The notes beneath the pieces were generated by a model. That model made no database searches. It saw only the letters and a list, made by a program, of their open reading frames with translations, and was not told the DNA's origin. Source: Streptomyces collinus Tu 365 (GTDB lineage: Bacteria > Actinomycetota > Actinomycetes > Streptomycetales > Streptomycetaceae). From it: 64,000 nucleotides of DNA. The position numbers and the translations under genes were made by a program. Positions 34,912 to 43,127 of the stretch are shown one piece after another (within the stretch, counting starts at the first letter, position 1; each line of letters opens with the position of its first letter). Location: NCBI RefSeq assembly GCF_000444875.1, contig NC_021985.1:620001-684000 (forward strand), given 5' to 3'.

Positions 34912-34926
34912 GCACCTGCGGCACCG

Positions 34927-35307
34927 TCACACCGGGGCGATGCGGGCCTTGAGCAGGCAGAACACGTTGCCCTCGGGATCGGCGAGGACGTGCCAGGGCT
35001 CCTCGCCGGTCTGGCCGATGTCGGCCGGACGCGCCCCGAGCGTCAGGAGGCGTTCCAGCTCGGCGTCCTGATCGCGGTCCGTGGCGTTGACGTCGATGTG
35101 CAGCCGGGGCTTTCCCTCCTCCGGTTCCTCCGTGCGGCTGAGGAAGATCGTCGGCTGCGGGCCGCCGGCTCCCTCGGGCGGGCCGATCTCGACGCCGCCG
35201 TCCTCTTCGCGGCCGAGCACGGCGAAGTCCAGGACGTCACACCAGAACCGCGCCAGGGCCTCGGGGTCGCGGCAACCGAGCACGAGTTCACCGATTCGCG
35301 ATGCCAT
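34927..35307 (-). CDS. VOC (glyoxalase fold) protein
   Basis: A 126-residue vicinal-oxygen-chelate protein, typical of the 'VOC family' group with GELVLGCRDPEALARFWCDV at the start, RLHIDVNATDRDQDAELERL and WHVLADPEGNVFCLL at the end. It is convergent with the ECF sigma factor. Some ECF41 sigma factors sit next to carboxymuconolactone-decarboxylase or oxidoreductase genes, but this protein faces the other way. No substrate can be inferred. Confidence 0.85.
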   Translation of the reverse strand: MASRIGELVLGCRDPEALARFWCDVLDFAVLGREEDGGVEIGPPEGAGGPQPTIFLSRTEEPEEGKPRLHIDVNATDRDQDAELERLLTLGARPADIGQTGEEPWHVLADPEGNVFCLLKARIAPV

Positions 35308-35392
35308 GGACGAAACCTATCCCCGGCGTGGGTCTGTTCGAGCGGAGGACCGGCCGGCCGTGGCCCTTGCGGCGGTGGCTGATGGAGCACGG

Positions 35393-35465
35393 CCGGTCGG
35401 TCGGGGGCGGTCGGTCAATCGGTCAGCCGGTCGGCCGGTCAGCGCCTGATTCGGTCAGCCGGTCA
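35393..35465. repeat. CGGTCAGCC-rich repeats at a decay junction
   Basis: Short direct repeats with CGGTC, CGGTCAGCCGGTC and close variants occur many times between about 35393 and 35465, right after an intact gene and before two gene fragments. They could be slippage products or recombination seeds. Confidence 0.5.
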
Positions 35466-35557
35466 GCGGACTCGGATGAACAGCACGTCGTATCCGCTGT
35501 TGGTGCTGCGGTTCTTGACGTAGACGCCGTCGGATCCGCCGTCGGGATTGCCGAACA
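35463..35557 (-). pseudogene. C-terminal fragment of an unidentified protein
   Basis: Minus-strand frame ending in a stop at 35463-35465 encodes about 31 residues (LFGNPDGGSDGVYVKNRSTN, then SGYDVLFIRVR). It is broken off by a TGA where the SGNH fragment begins on the other strand. The parent protein was not recognised. Confidence 0.4.
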
Positions 35558-36217
35558 GTCACACAACCTCAGTCGACTTCCAGAACGTCACCTGCTCCGG
35601 CGCAACAACGTCGCAGCTCACGACGGGAGACCCCAACCATCGGCGGAAACGACGGCGGCAGCTTCACCAACGCCGTCAAGAACTGCTACGTGGTCGTCGT
35701 ATGCAAGAGGAACGACTACACGGGAAAGATCGACCAAGCGGTCGCCGATACCGGAACCGTGATCGACGAGATCGCCAACGCCGCACCGAACGCCCAGATC
35801 GTTCTCATGGGCTACCCCCACATCGTCGGCGACAGCCAGTGCTGGGCAGGCGACTTCGATACTCTGAACTACCTGGCCGACTACATGCGCGACAAGCAGA
35901 AAACCAAGATCGACGAGCTAAAAAGGAGCGGCACCAAGGTGGCGTTCGCCGATCCCGTCCCCGCGTTCAAGGGTCACGGGTTGTGTGACAGCGACGAATG
36001 GATCAACGGAGTAGTGGCAGGTCCCCATGGGGACGGCGACTTCCACGACGGAGACCCCGCCAACCAGGCTCCCTGCATCACCAAGCCGGGGCAGAACACC
36101 TGCCTCAGCCTTGAACCATTCCACCCGAGAAATGCGGGAACGACGGGTTACGCGCAGGTCATGGGCCAGGCTCTGACCGACATCGGATACAAGGGCGCTA
36201 ATGCAGTCCCTTCATAG
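35548..36217 (+). pseudogene. SGNH/GDSL hydrolase with N-terminal loss and internal frameshift
   Basis: Remnant of a secreted SGNH lipase/esterase of the Streptomyces type. One frame (35548 onward) carries VDFQNVTCSGATTSQL; the next frame from about 35637 carries TIGGNDGGSFTNAVKNCYV and continues to the end (SLEPFHPRNAGTTGYAQVMG, with the catalytic His). The block I (GDSY) region with the Ser is missing, and about 30-40 residues between CSGAT and IGGND are deleted, changing frame. A start at 35690 could still make a 175-residue inactive product. GC content is lower than in neighbours. Confidence 0.7.
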
Positions 36218-36233
36218 GCGCGGTCGGGTGGTC

Positions 36234-36950
36234 ATGGCACGGCTGGAGCCTGCCATGACCACCGGCTGTCTGACCGTCCTGGTCGTGGTGATCGCCGTGC
36301 TCAGCACCGTACTCGGCGCGTTGTGGTACTGGACCCGCCACACCGACACGGTCAATGTCGAGCACCGGCAGCAGGCTTTGCAAGCGCTCGACGAACAACT
36401 CCGCCGAACGAAGAACGACACCATACATGCCCTCGACAATGAAAGCTCCGGTGATCCGGACGTACTCACAGCCGTGATCCACCAGCACACGGGCGCTCCC
36501 GTAATCTCGTACGACGCGTCCCGTCACGCGTTCAGGGCTCGCATGGTCAAACGGGTCGAGTACGAGTCCAGGACACTCTTCGGCACCAGCGAGGGCGTGA
36601 TCGACAGATGCCTCGACTACACCTACGCCCCCGCTGAAAACCGCGGTTGGACGTCAACGATGTCCGTCTTGAAGGACGACACCTGCGCCCCCTCCGACTC
36701 GGTCGGCAGCGCCGCTCGGATCGCCGCCCAGCGTGTCGCTGCCTTGGATGCGTCGGAGCTGACTCGCATTGGATTGCGGAGGGCACTCACGCCCTACCGG
36801 CGGTTCCTCACGGTCAACGCCGTCACGAGAACCGGAGGCACGGTGAGGGTGTCGGTCATGGTGTCGGAAGAGTCCACCCGGCAGTGCTATCGGATCACGC
36901 GCAGCGGTTCACAGGTCCTGTCCGTGCCCGCACAAACCTGCCAGGGTTAA
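36234..36950 (+). CDS. Membrane-anchored hypothetical protein
   Basis: A 238-residue protein with one N-terminal transmembrane helix (CLTVLVVVIAVLSTVLGALW, about 12-31) and an exported or cell-surface domain containing two Cys that could pair (RCLDYTYAP and DDTCAPS). The C-terminal part is beta-rich (LTVNAVTRTGGTVRVSVMVS). ATG 36234 is chosen; ATG 36255 is also possible. No family recognised. It is next to the SGNH pseudogene and near an IS fragment, so it may belong to a mobile or decaying segment. Confidence 0.65.
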   Translation: MARLEPAMTTGCLTVLVVVIAVLSTVLGALWYWTRHTDTVNVEHRQQALQALDEQLRRTKNDTIHALDNESSGDPDVLTAVIHQHTGAPVISYDASRHAFRARMVKRVEYESRTLFGTSEGVIDRCLDYTYAPAENRGWTSTMSVLKDDTCAPSDSVGSAARIAAQRVAALDASELTRIGLRRALTPYRRFLTVNAVTRTGGTVRVSVMVSEESTRQCYRITRSGSQVLSVPAQTCQG

Positions 36951-36993
36951 GGGAACGTCTTCGCCCGTGCCCGCGTAATCGACCCAGTGGGAC

Positions 36994-37300
36994 CTAACGC
37001 CACCGCAGGGCCGCACTGGGAGCTCTCTTCAGCCGCCCGAGCACCCTTCGCGCACTCAAAGCCCTCGACGCAGCAGAGCGAGTTTTTCTCCATCTGATGC
37101 GCCGGACGGCTTCCCGCAGCCGGTCGTGCAGTTCGGTTGCCAGTCCCGTGTCCCGCCAGCGGGCGAAGGAGGCGTAGACGCGCGGCCAGGGCGGGAAGTC
37201 CGCGGGCATCGCCTGCCACTTGATGCCGTTGTCGACGAGATAGCGCACTGCGTCGATTCGGCATCGCTCATGTCCGAGCCGTATCGGGGCCGGCGCTGCG
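36994..37300 (-). pseudogene. IS5-family transposase fragment
   Basis: The minus strand encodes VRYLVDNGIKWQAMPADFPP followed by WPRVYASFARWRDTGLATEL, the N-terminal part of IS5/IS4-like Streptomyces transposases. A preceding piece, YGSDMSDAES, is in another frame, so about 40 residues have been deleted between them. The DDE catalytic domain is absent. No terminal inverted repeats were identified. Confidence 0.6.
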
Positions 37301-38051
37301 GCCGGTCGACCGCGTTCCCGAACCTGTGGGCGAGGCAGTCACACCCACGAGTGAACGAAGTGGACTCGACGACCACGACCACGCGACACTTTCGACAACA
37401 GGGCCTCTGCTTCTCGCTGGACTCGACATCCGCGAGCTACCAAGAGGCCCTTCCTTCATGCCCTCGCCCCGGACAACTCATCCGAACCAGGCTCCCGTTC
37501 GAACCTGTGCGACCGCGCGAGCGGATAGAGAACAGGCAGTAACGCCACCGGCCTGGAGCGGCTGCGCCACCTGCTGACCATCCCGATCAGCTGACCACTC
37601 ACGTCCCACCCTCAGCGCCCCCGAGCCCCGGCCACATGCCCCACGCCGGGTCTTGCGTGGCTTGTCCCCATCCCAGGCAGTGTCGGCTTGCCGGAAGGAC
37701 GCTCCCGCCCCCTCCCCCTGGGGGTGTGGTCGAGCCCCCGGCTGTCGGGCCGCCCTCACCCGTGCCCCCTGGGCGGCCCGGCACCCCAGCCACCCGCGAC
37801 GCACGCGACGGGAGAAGGCTCAGTGCCGGAAGCCCTGTCGGCTGAGTTGGGACGGTCGGTACGGCCCCGGGTCCCGCACGCGGAAGCCCTCCGCGTGCGG
37901 GGTACGCCGTACCCACCCTGCTCGTTGCAGAACGCCACGAGCCGGTGCCGCCGCCCGCCCCCGTTCAAAGTGGCGGAAGGCGCGTTCGGAACCGGGCACA
38001 GATTCGGGCTGCGTCGCCGATGCGCCCGTTGTGAGCCCCTGGCGTGCCGGG
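37301..38051. other. Gene-free, structured DNA in the decay zone
   Basis: No supported gene over about 750 bases. Two adjacent hairpins stand out: GCACGCGGA-N5-TCCGCGTGC (37876-37898) and GGGTAC-N3-GTACCC (37900-37914). They could be a terminator pair, a small RNA or remnants of a mobile element. Several open frames exist but none has a ribosome site or a recognisable protein. Confidence 0.45.
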
Positions 38052-38357
38052 TTACCAACTGCTTTTGGTCACGCCAGGGAGCTCGCCCGCGTGGGCCATC
38101 TCGCGTACGCGGATGCGGGATAGGCCGAAAGTGCGCAGGTAGCCGCGGGGGCGGCCGTCCACGGAGTCGCGATTGCGCAGGCGGGTGGCGCTGGCGTCGC
38201 GGGGCTGCCGGCGCAGTTCCCGCTGGGCGGCGGCGCGGTCCTCGTCGGAGCTTCCGGGGAACGCGATGATCGCCTTCAATGCGGCGCGGCGCGCGGCGTA
38301 TCGGGCCACGATGAGGCGCCGCTGCTCGTTCTTCGCGATCTTGCTCTTCTTCGCCAT
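38052..38357 (-). CDS. rpsN: 30S ribosomal protein S14, zinc-independent paralogue
   Basis: A 101-residue S14 of the long, Cys-free (C-) type: [20 protein letters not shown], then [20 protein letters not shown] and [17 protein letters not shown]. The zinc ribbon of the C+ form is absent. Such paralogues replace zinc-containing S14 during zinc starvation. Its start overlaps the rpmB stop (TGATG), so it is translationally coupled to L28. Zur control is inferred from the site between rpmB and rpmG. Confidence 0.95.
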   Translation of the reverse strand: MAKKSKIAKNEQRRLIVARYAARRAALKAIIAFPGSSDEDRAAAQRELRRQPRDASATRLRNRDSVDGRPRGYLRTFGLSRIRVREMAHAGELPGVTKSSW

Positions 38358-38593
38358 CAGACCTTCCCTCCACGGGCGCGGATGCGGGCCACCGCGGCCT
38401 CGATACCGATGGTGTCGACCGTCTTGATGCCCTTGGCCGAGAGCGTGAGCCGGACGTGGCGGCCTTCGCTCGGCAGCCAGTAGCGCTTGCTCTGGATGTT
38501 CGGGTCGAAGCGGCGCTTGCTGCGCCTGTGCGAGTGGGAGATGTGGTGGCCGAAGCCGGGCTGTCGGCCGGTGAGTTGGCAGTGGGCGGACAT
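38357..38593 (-). CDS. rpmB: 50S ribosomal protein L28, zinc-independent paralogue
   Basis: A 78-residue L28: [20 protein letters not shown], then [20 protein letters not shown] and [20 protein letters not shown]. Only one Cys remains of the four zinc ligands. ATG 38593 is preceded by a strong AAAGGAGG. It is the first gene of the leftward rpmB-rpsN operon and diverges from rpmG across an 81-bp region with a Zur-box-like site. Confidence 0.95.
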   Translation of the reverse strand: MSAHCQLTGRQPGFGHHISHSHRRSKRRFDPNIQSKRYWLPSEGRHVRLTLSAKGIKTVDTIGIEAAVARIRARGGKV

Positions 38594-38638
38594 GGCTGTT
38601 CCTCCTTTGGGTGGGTGCAGCAGCACACTAGCGCCAGA

Positions 38639-38653
38639 TGAAAATGAAAATCA
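38639..38653. promoter_or_regulatory. Zur-box-like operator
   Basis: TGAAAATGAAAATCA matches the 7-1-7 Zur box TGAAAATGATTTTCA fully in the left half and partly in the right. It is between the divergent rpmB and rpmG promoters, in locally AT-rich DNA, so zinc-bound Zur could repress both operons. Confidence 0.7.
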
Positions 38654-38674
38654 ATCTCTTGTATGGTGCTGTCC

Positions 38675-38839
38675 ATGGCCCGCAACGAACTACGCCCGAT
38701 CATCAAGCTGAGGTCCACCGCCGGTACCGGCTACACCTACGTGACCCGCAAGAACCGTCGTAACAACCCCGACCGGCTCACCCTGCGCAAGTACGACCCG
38801 GTCGCCGGCCGCCATGTCGACTTTCGTGAGGAGCGCTGA
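38675..38839 (+). CDS. rpmG: 50S ribosomal protein L33, zinc-independent paralogue
   Basis: A 54-residue L33 lacking all Cys: [54 protein letters not shown]. It replaces the zinc-ribbon form under zinc limitation. No Shine-Dalgarno precedes the ATG at 38675, and a -10-like TATGGT is close by, so the mRNA may have almost no leader. First gene of the rightward operon; the L31 gene starts six bases later. Confidence 0.95.
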   Translation: MARNELRPIIKLRSTAGTGYTYVTRKNRRNNPDRLTLRKYDPVAGRHVDFREER

Positions 38840-38844
38840 AAGCC

Positions 38845-39102
38845 GTGAAGCCCGGAATCCACCCTGAGTACCGCCCGGTCGTCTTCCGTGACCGGGCCGC
38901 CGACTACGCCTTCCTCACCCGGTCCACGGCCACGAGCGACAAGACCATCGCTTGGGAGGACGGCAACACCTACCCGGTCATCGACGTCGAGGTCTCCTTG
39001 GCGAGCCACCCCTTCTACACCGGCGCCCAGCGGGTCCTGGACACCGCGGGGCGGGTCGAGCGCTTCGAGCGGCGGTACGGAAATGGACGGAGCGAGCAGT
39101 GA
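38845..39102 (+). CDS. rpmE2: 50S ribosomal protein L31 type B (zinc-independent)
   Basis: An 85-residue L31 of the type B, Cys-free class: [63 protein letters not shown] start at 38845. The stop overlaps the next gene (GTGA). It allows release of the zinc-containing L31 from ribosomes when zinc is scarce. Part of the likely Zur-regulated operon. Confidence 0.95.
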   Translation: MKPGIHPEYRPVVFRDRAADYAFLTRSTATSDKTIAWEDGNTYPVIDVEVSLASHPFYTGAQRVLDTAGRVERFERRYGNGRSEQ

Positions 39103-40268
39103 ACCGGGACGAGGTACGGCTGCCGGTCGCGATCGTCGCCGGGTTGCACGCCGACGCCCGCCGGGCCGCCGTAGAACAGATCCTGCGTACGGTCCCCGGC
39201 TCTGTCGCGCTGCACCACGACCTGACATCCGCCGTCGACAGCGCGGTGCACCGGACGGTGCGCGATGCCCACGGCCTGCTGGGCAGTGGCGACGCACCCC
39301 TGGTGAACGACTGCGCGTGCTGCGCGCTGCGCGAGGATCTCGTCCCCGAACTGCTACGTCTCGCGCAGGAGGGCAGGCATCGTCTGGCCGTGGTGGAACT
39401 GTGGGATTCCGTCGAGCCGCAGGCCATGGCTGGAGTCATCGCCGCCGCGGGCGCACCGCTGGCGCTGACCGGGGTCGCCACCGCGGTCGACCCGGCACTC
39501 GTCCTGCCGTACCTGGCCAACGGCGACGACCTGGGCGACGTCGGCCTCGCGGCCGCTCCGACCGACCAGCGCACGGTCGCTGACACCTTCGCCCGGCAGC
39601 TGGAGTACCCCACGGTGATCGCCCTCGGCGACGGTACTTCTTGCGACGAGGCCGCCGACGACGCCGACCACGCGCTGCTCGCCCAGCTCACACCAGGCGC
39701 ACGAAGCGTGCGGGTGGAAAGCGACGGTGCCCTGGGGGCAGCGCTGTTGGCGGGCTTCGACGTGGCGGCGGCCGCCGCCCGTGTGCATCCAGCATGCGCG
39801 CTGCTGCCGCAGTCGTGCGACGAGCACGGTGTGAGATCCTTCGTCTGGTGGCGCGAACGGCCCTTCCATCCGCAGCGCCTGTACGCGGCGCTTGAGGACC
39901 TCACCTGCGCCGCCGCGCGCAGCCGGGGGCGGTTCTGGCTGGCGGACCGCCCCGACACCCTGTTGTCCTGGGACGCCGCCGGCGGCGCGCTGTGCGTGGA
40001 GTCGGCCGGGCCCTGGCTGGCAGCTCTGCCCGACGCCGCCTGGGAGATGGTGCCCGCCGAGCGCCGTCTCGCCGCCTCCGTGGACTGGCACCCGGAACAC
40101 GGCGACCGCTGCCAGTACCTCACCTTCACCTCGCCCGGCCTGGACTGCGACGGCCTGTCGGCCCTGCTCGATTCATGCCTGCTCACGGACGAGGAGTACG
40201 CGGCGGGCAGGGACCGCTGGAAGCAACTCCCGCACGCCTTTGACGACTTGCTCGACCGCGTGACCTGA
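39099..40268 (+). CDS. COG0523-family (CobW/ZigA-like) protein with degenerate GTPase motifs
   Basis: A 389-residue COG0523 protein, the presumed zinc metallochaperone of the island. The metal motif CxCC is present ([11 protein letters not shown], about 70-80), as are [14 protein letters not shown] and the C-terminal CobW_C domain (about 245-385, ending FDDLLDRVT). The Walker A loop is not recognisable: [12 protein letters not shown] stands where GxLGxGKT is expected. The guanine motif NKxD is replaced by [11 protein letters not shown] hydrolysis is therefore doubtful. GTG 39099 overlaps the L31 stop by four bases, so it is coupled. Confidence 0.88.
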   Translation: MNRDEVRLPVAIVAGLHADARRAAVEQILRTVPGSVALHHDLTSAVDSAVHRTVRDAHGLLGSGDAPLVNDCACCALREDLVPELLRLAQEGRHRLAVVELWDSVEPQAMAGVIAAAGAPLALTGVATAVDPALVLPYLANGDDLGDVGLAAAPTDQRTVADTFARQLEYPTVIALGDGTSCDEAADDADHALLAQLTPGARSVRVESDGALGAALLAGFDVAAAAARVHPACALLPQSCDEHGVRSFVWWRERPFHPQRLYAALEDLTCAAARSRGRFWLADRPDTLLSWDAAGGALCVESAGPWLAALPDAAWEMVPAERRLAASVDWHPEHGDRCQYLTFTSPGLDCDGLSALLDSCLLTDEEYAAGRDRWKQLPHAFDDLLDRVT

Positions 40269-40289
40269 AGAGAGAGGACCGACCTCACC

Positions 40290-40532
40290 ATGTCCCGACG
40301 CACAAGCATCCGGCGTCAGACCGCCAGGCGTCAGCGCATCAACCCGCTGGACGCCGCCGGCATCACCTATGTCGACTACAAGGAAACCGAATTGCTGCGG
40401 AAGTTCGTCTCCGACCGCGGCAAGATCCGCAGCCGTCGGGTGACCCACGTGACGCGTCAGCAGCAGCGGCAGATAGCGCAGGCCATCAAGAACGCACGCG
40501 AGATGGCGCTACTGCCCTACGGCTCTCGATAG
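40290..40532 (+). CDS. rpsR: 30S ribosomal protein S18, zinc-independent paralogue
   Basis: An 80-residue S18: [60 protein letters not shown]. No Cys is present. ATG 40290 follows AGAGAGGA. It is the last gene of the rpmG operon, 21 bases after the COG0523 gene. S18-2 is a usual member of the actinobacterial Zur regulon. Confidence 0.95.
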   Translation: MSRRTSIRRQTARRQRINPLDAAGITYVDYKETELLRKFVSDRGKIRSRRVTHVTRQQQRQIAQAIKNAREMALLPYGSR

Positions 40533-40615
40533 GGCGACGGCCACGTGCGGGAGGCATCAGAAGCACTGCGGCTTCTGATTTTCCTACGTGGTCTCGGAGG
40601 CGCCGGCTCCTTCCG

Positions 40616-40678
40616 TCACGCCCGGTACCGGTAGCGGATCCGGCCGCGGGTGAGGTCGTAGGGGCCGGCGTTCCAGGC
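40616..40678 (-). pseudogene. infA (IF-1) C-terminal remnant
   Basis: The minus strand encodes AGPYDLTRGRIRYRYRA and a stop at 40616-40618, matching the conserved C-terminus of translation initiation factor IF-1 (SPYDLTRGRIxYRYR). Upstream the frame is lost, although RLLRVLSSDATRC in a second frame may be more of it. The remainder of the gap 40533-40886 holds only an inverted repeat CATGA-N5-TCATG (40802-40816) before the permease gene. Confidence 0.6.
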
Positions 40679-40886
40679 TGCAGCGGGTGGCATCGCTGGA
40701 CAGCACGCGCAGCAGCCGGCCGCGTTCCTGCCGAACGGGAGAACTCAGGGCTCCCGCATCCGGACGGAGGCCGGAGCTCTCGGGGGGATTGTTCGAAATC
40801 CCATGATTTGGTCATGACGGCGTGGGGGCGGGTCTCGGACGGCTCACTCGCCTATCTTCGTCGCGTATCCGATATTTGGAGTAGAA

Positions 40887-41921
40887 ATGCCAAAAGCGGA
40901 TGGAGTGATTGATGCGGTCGGAGGGGCGGCGGCAGTAGCCGTTCGTAGGCCTGAACGTCGCCGCATCTCATGGCCGATGGTGGCCGGAAGCCTGGCAGTC
41001 GTGAGTGTGGCTGTCCTGGGTCCGGCGGCTTGGGGCGCTCAGTGGCTCAGTCATCCCGCCGTCCAAGCCTGGCGCACGGTGTGCCTTGCCATCACTGTTC
41101 AGGCGCTTCCCTTTCTCCTCTTGGGCACGGTTCTGTCCGGCGCGATCAATGCGTTCGTACCCGCCGAGCTGTTCACGCGGGTCCTGCCGAAGCGACCCAC
41201 GCTCGCGGTTCCGGTGGCCGGCGTGGCAGGCGCCGTGCTACCCGGCTGCGAGTGCGCCTCCGTGCCGGTCGCGAACAGCCTGATGTGCCGGGGTGTCGCC
41301 CCGGCCGCCGCCTTCGCTTTTCTGCTCTCCGCGCCCGCGATCAACCCGGTGGTACTGACCGCCACCGCTGTGGCCTTCCCCGGCAGTCCGGCGATGGTCG
41401 TGGCCCGGCTGCTTGCCTCGCTCGCGACCGCCGCCGCGATGGGCTGGTTGTGGCTCTGGCTGGGCCGGGAGGAATGGCTGCGGCCGACCGTCCGGCACAC
41501 CGGTCACCGGCACGGTCACAGCCGGTGGACCGAGTTCCGTCTCGGCTTCCAGCACGACCTCCTGCACTCCGGAGGCTTCCTCGTCCTCGGCGCCATGGCG
41601 GCGGCCACCTTCAACGTGACCGTGCCGCGCTCCGTCCTCGACACCTTCTCCGGATCGCCCGGGTGGTCGGTCCTCTTCCTGGCCGGACTGGCTGTGGTGC
41701 TGGCGGTGTGCTCGGAGGCCGACGCTTTCGTCGCGGCATCGTTGACCGGGTTCTCGCCGACCGCGCGGCTCGCGTTCATGGTGGTCGGGCCGATGGTCGA
41801 CCTGAAGCTGATCGCGCTTCAGGCAGGTACGTTCGGGCGGGAGTTCGCCTGGCGTTTTTCCACTGCGACCACCGTGGTGGCGGTCGCCGCCAGCGCACTG
41901 ATCGGAGGCGCGCTGCTGTGA
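40887..41921 (+). CDS. Permease (DUF318/YraQ-like, putative metal export)
   Basis: A 344-residue membrane protein with eight or more helices. It has the family signature LPGCECASVPVANSLMCRGV (about 110-129) and LSAPAINPVVLTATAVAFPG (about 142-161), and a second half with ...AVCSEADAFVAASLTGFSPT (about 270-289). A His-rich loop (RHTGHRHGHSRW, about 204-215) may bind metal. The family is linked to metal or arsenic export but its chemistry is unsettled. GTGA overlap with the next gene. Its place beside the Zur island suggests zinc or cobalt handling. Confidence 0.85.
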   Translation: MPKADGVIDAVGGAAAVAVRRPERRRISWPMVAGSLAVVSVAVLGPAAWGAQWLSHPAVQAWRTVCLAITVQALPFLLLGTVLSGAINAFVPAELFTRVLPKRPTLAVPVAGVAGAVLPGCECASVPVANSLMCRGVAPAAAFAFLLSAPAINPVVLTATAVAFPGSPAMVVARLLASLATAAAMGWLWLWLGREEWLRPTVRHTGHRHGHSRWTEFRLGFQHDLLHSGGFLVLGAMAAATFNVTVPRSVLDTFSGSPGWSVLFLAGLAVVLAVCSEADAFVAASLTGFSPTARLAFMVVGPMVDLKLIALQAGTFGREFAWRFSTATTVVAVAASALIGGALL

Positions 41922-42763
41922 GACGCCCCGTACAGGCCTCGCTCCTGGTCCTGACCGGCGCCGGTCTGCTGCATTCCGCTCTCCTCACCGACCGCTACCT
42001 GCGGTACGTCAAGGAAGGGCTGCGCCCGCTGCTGATCATCTCCGGCTTCCTGCTGGTGCTACTCGGCCTGGCGGGGGCGGTGCTCGACCGGGGACGGGAT
42101 GAGCATGCCGACGACGGGCACGGTCACTCCGGCGCACCGCGCATCGCCTGGCTGCTGTTCCTGCCCGCGCTGAGCCTGCTCCTCTACGCCCCGCCGGCCC
42201 TCGGCGCGTACACCGCGGCACGCTCGAACGACAAGGCGGTCAAGGAGCACAACCAGTTCGCTCCACTGCCCGCGACCTCACCGCTGCCCATGACCCTCAC
42301 GGACTTCACCGCCCGCGTCCGCCAGGACCGCGCACGTGCCATCAAGGGCCGCACCATTCTGATGACCGGCTTCGTCACCCCGGCCGAGCGGGGGGACGGC
42401 TGGTATCTGACCCGGATCATCTTCACCTGCTGTGCGGCGGACTCGCAGTCCGTGAAGGTGCGGATGTACGGGACTCAAGCCCCACCCGCCAACACCTGGC
42501 TGGCGGTGACCGGCACCTGGCATCCGAAGGGCACGCTCGGCACGAGGACCGCCGAAGCCGCCCTCGACATCCACGGCACCAGACCGATGACCCCACCCGT
42601 CAATGCCTACACGGACGACCTACCGCTCACACCCGACTCAGCAGCCGGCAGTGAGCTTAGTCCTGCCCGCGTTCTTGCCGGTCTTGATGCTGAGCTTGCC
42701 CGCGATCGACCGGGTCGCACCCCAAGGTCGTCGTCTCGGTCGGCGGTCAGGGGCGTGGGGTGA
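41918..42763 (+). CDS. TIGR03943 family membrane protein (YcgQ-like)
   Basis: A 281-residue partner of the permease. Two or three helices lie in the first half (LLIISGFLLVLLGLAGAVL, about 36-54; IAWLLFLPALSLLLYAPPAL, about 76-95), followed by an extracellular domain with ILMTGFVTPAERGDGWYLTR and FTCCAADSQSVKVRMYG (Cys pair) and a long disordered C-terminus. Start GTG 41918 overlaps the permease stop (GTGA). The two genes always occur together in the family, which argues for one transport complex. Confidence 0.82.
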   Translation: MRRPVQASLLVLTGAGLLHSALLTDRYLRYVKEGLRPLLIISGFLLVLLGLAGAVLDRGRDEHADDGHGHSGAPRIAWLLFLPALSLLLYAPPALGAYTAARSNDKAVKEHNQFAPLPATSPLPMTLTDFTARVRQDRARAIKGRTILMTGFVTPAERGDGWYLTRIIFTCCAADSQSVKVRMYGTQAPPANTWLAVTGTWHPKGTLGTRTAEAALDIHGTRPMTPPVNAYTDDLPLTPDSAAGSELSPARVLAGLDAELARDRPGRTPRSSSRSAVRGVG

Positions 42764-42783
42764 CAGCTGGTTGCTGCCACCCC
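42757..42783 (+). terminator. Terminator after the permease operon
   Basis: Stem GGGGTGACAGC (42757-42767) with GCTGCCACCCC (42773-42783), one mismatch, 5-base loop. The stem overlaps the stop codon. Confidence 0.55.
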
Positions 42784-42833
42784 GGCCGGTGCTTACAGGC
42801 CCCGTGAGCGGGCTCTGTCGGCCGCTGTGTCCG

Positions 42834-43127
42834 TCAGTTGTAGACGGCCCAGGCCAGTTGCTGGGAGTTGGTCTGGGCGGGGCAGGACGCCTTGCCCTGG
42901 TTGAGCTGGGCGGAGAAGACGTTGACGTCGACGCCGCAGAACGCGGCGGCCACCGGCACGGACACGTTCTGCAGCAGCACGACCTGGTTGCCGTTGAGCA
43001 GGTTGTTGGCCTCGACGTTGACCAGGCTGCCGTGGGCCGGCGTGGCCAGTGCTGGGGCCGCGGCCGAACCGATGATCGCGGCGCCGGCCAGCACCGCGGC
43101 GGCGATGGCCTTCTTCACCTTGAGCAT
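42834..43127 (-). CDS. Small secreted protein, rodlin/chaplin-like
   Basis: A 97-residue exported protein. Signal peptide VKKAIAAAVLAGAAIIGSAA, cleavage near ALA-TPA. The mature part (about 68 residues) is hydrophobic and Val/Asn-rich: SLVNVEANNLLNGNQVVLLQ, NVSVPVAAAFCGVDVNVFSA, with two Cys (about 64 and 82). The pattern CGVDVNV with alternating Val/Asn recalls rodlins and chaplins of the Streptomyces spore coat. It has no sorting signal. ATG 43127. The assignment is tentative. Confidence 0.6.
   Translation of the reverse strand: MLKVKKAIAAAVLAGAAIIGSAAAPALATPAHGSLVNVEANNLLNGNQVVLLQNVSVPVAAAFCGVDVNVFSAQLNQGKASCPAQTNSQQLAWAVYN

Noticed and set aside
37301..38051. Possible group II intron or retroelement remnant in the twin-hairpin region
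   Set aside because: I could not match a domain V hairpin (GAAA-type bulge and AGC triad) or any reverse-transcriptase motif; kept only as unexplained structure.
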